Source: CAWAWP01 sp963841205
GTDB taxonomy: Bacteria > Chloroflexota > Ktedonobacteria > Ktedonobacterales > JADMIN01
Direction: 5' to 3'
Assembly (NCBI GenBank): GCA_963841205.1
Contig: CAWJCH010000016.1
Location: 42,788-106,787, forward strand
Length of the DNA: 64,000 nt
In this document: positions 63,680 to 64,000 of the stretch, in pieces
How the letters are laid out: every line of letters begins with the position of its first letter
Numbering within the stretch: position 1 is the stretch's first letter
Position numbers and translations under genes: made by a program
The notes under the pieces: generated by a model
What the model saw: only the letters and a program-made list of their open reading frames with translations
Told to the model about the DNA's origin: nothing
Database searches by the model: none

Positions 63680-64000
63680 ACAGATCGAGTCGAGAGAGAT
63701 TAGACGGGATCGTGAAATTGAATAGACCCCTGATGATAACTTCCCGCGCGGCGGTAAACTATGGGGTCGGCATAAAATGGCGATTCGGCAGCGCACGACG
63801 ATGCCCAATTTGAATCGATACAACAGAGCCACGGTGGCAGTTTTTGGTGCGTGCAGCAGACAGGGGAAACTCCCCCCGGACGGTGCGGAACTGAAAGGCG
63901 GCGAGCCTGTCGTTCAGGGGGGATGAATTCGCAATTAGGGTTTTGAAACCTCTCGCGATTCGGGGTAAACTGGTGGCTGGTCGATTCGGCCGCTTTTCTC
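63680..64000. other. Window end, no gene identified
   Basis: 321 bases upstream of the transporter start. AT-richer with G runs, no supported frame. It probably contains the transporter promoter. Confidence 0.4.

Overview
The first 60.2 kb reads as one GC-rich bacterial chromosome segment. Gene content fits a Chloroflexota member, possibly near Thermomicrobia: an XPB-type helicase, RicT-like PSP1 protein, ANTAR response regulator, MoxR/VWA pair, SufB-SufD-Rieske operon, a DUF6391 protein and a PAC2 protein. This placement rests on protein resemblance judged by eye, not on a search. No rRNA, tRNA or CRISPR array was seen.

Layout. 0-4.2 kb: the end of pheS, then homoserine dehydrogenase, then pheT, as one operon. 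4.5-8.7 kb: an insertion-sequence island with three different IS630-type elements, two with visible inverted repeats and all with A-rich frameshift sites. 8.8-15.7 kb: catabolic and orphan genes (an SDR lacking its usual catalytic residues, succinate-semialdehyde dehydrogenase, a methyltransferase, urocanase, two small membrane proteins). 15.9-28.9 kb: a metallo-hydrolase, FtsH, a LysM/M23 peptidase, a MoxR-VWA-ParA run, two related membrane proteins, RecX, an SMI1-type protein and an SPFH-like membrane protein. 29.0-30.4 kb: an IS605-type TnpB element riddled with short tandem repeats. 30.4-36.4 kb: RicT, ANTAR regulator, MutS2, a methyltransferase, a miniature IS605 derivative inserted at the clpP stop codon, and ClpP. 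36.8-43.7 kb: a GT20 synthase, a membrane Ser/Thr kinase, and the suf operon behind a promoter and inverted repeat. 43.8-50.5 kb: an anchored protein, PAC2 protein, XPB helicase, a frameshifted hydrolase, and a small HTH gene divergent from citrate synthase. 50.9-60.2 kb: a GH65-like enzyme, pyruvate kinase, dephospho-CoA kinase, ABC-F protein, a membrane protein with a clear promoter and terminator, a phosphoesterase, DUF167, YggT and a truncated DUF6391 gene.

60.2-64 kb looks foreign. It is visibly AT-richer, carries a thioredoxin/trypsin-like pair and a concentrative nucleoside transporter, and resembles Planctomycetes (Pirellulaceae-like) sequence. Its genes are broken by many single-base frameshifts while the housekeeping genes to the left are intact. 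The DUF6391 gene loses its 5' end exactly where this begins, so an assembly chimera or low-quality contig end is the simplest explanation.

The strongest items for follow-up are the tandem-repeat-ridden TnpB element and its miniature relative, the divergent HTH/citrate synthase control region, the apparent Asp-to-Asn change in ClpP, the suf operator candidate, and the 60.2 kb junction.
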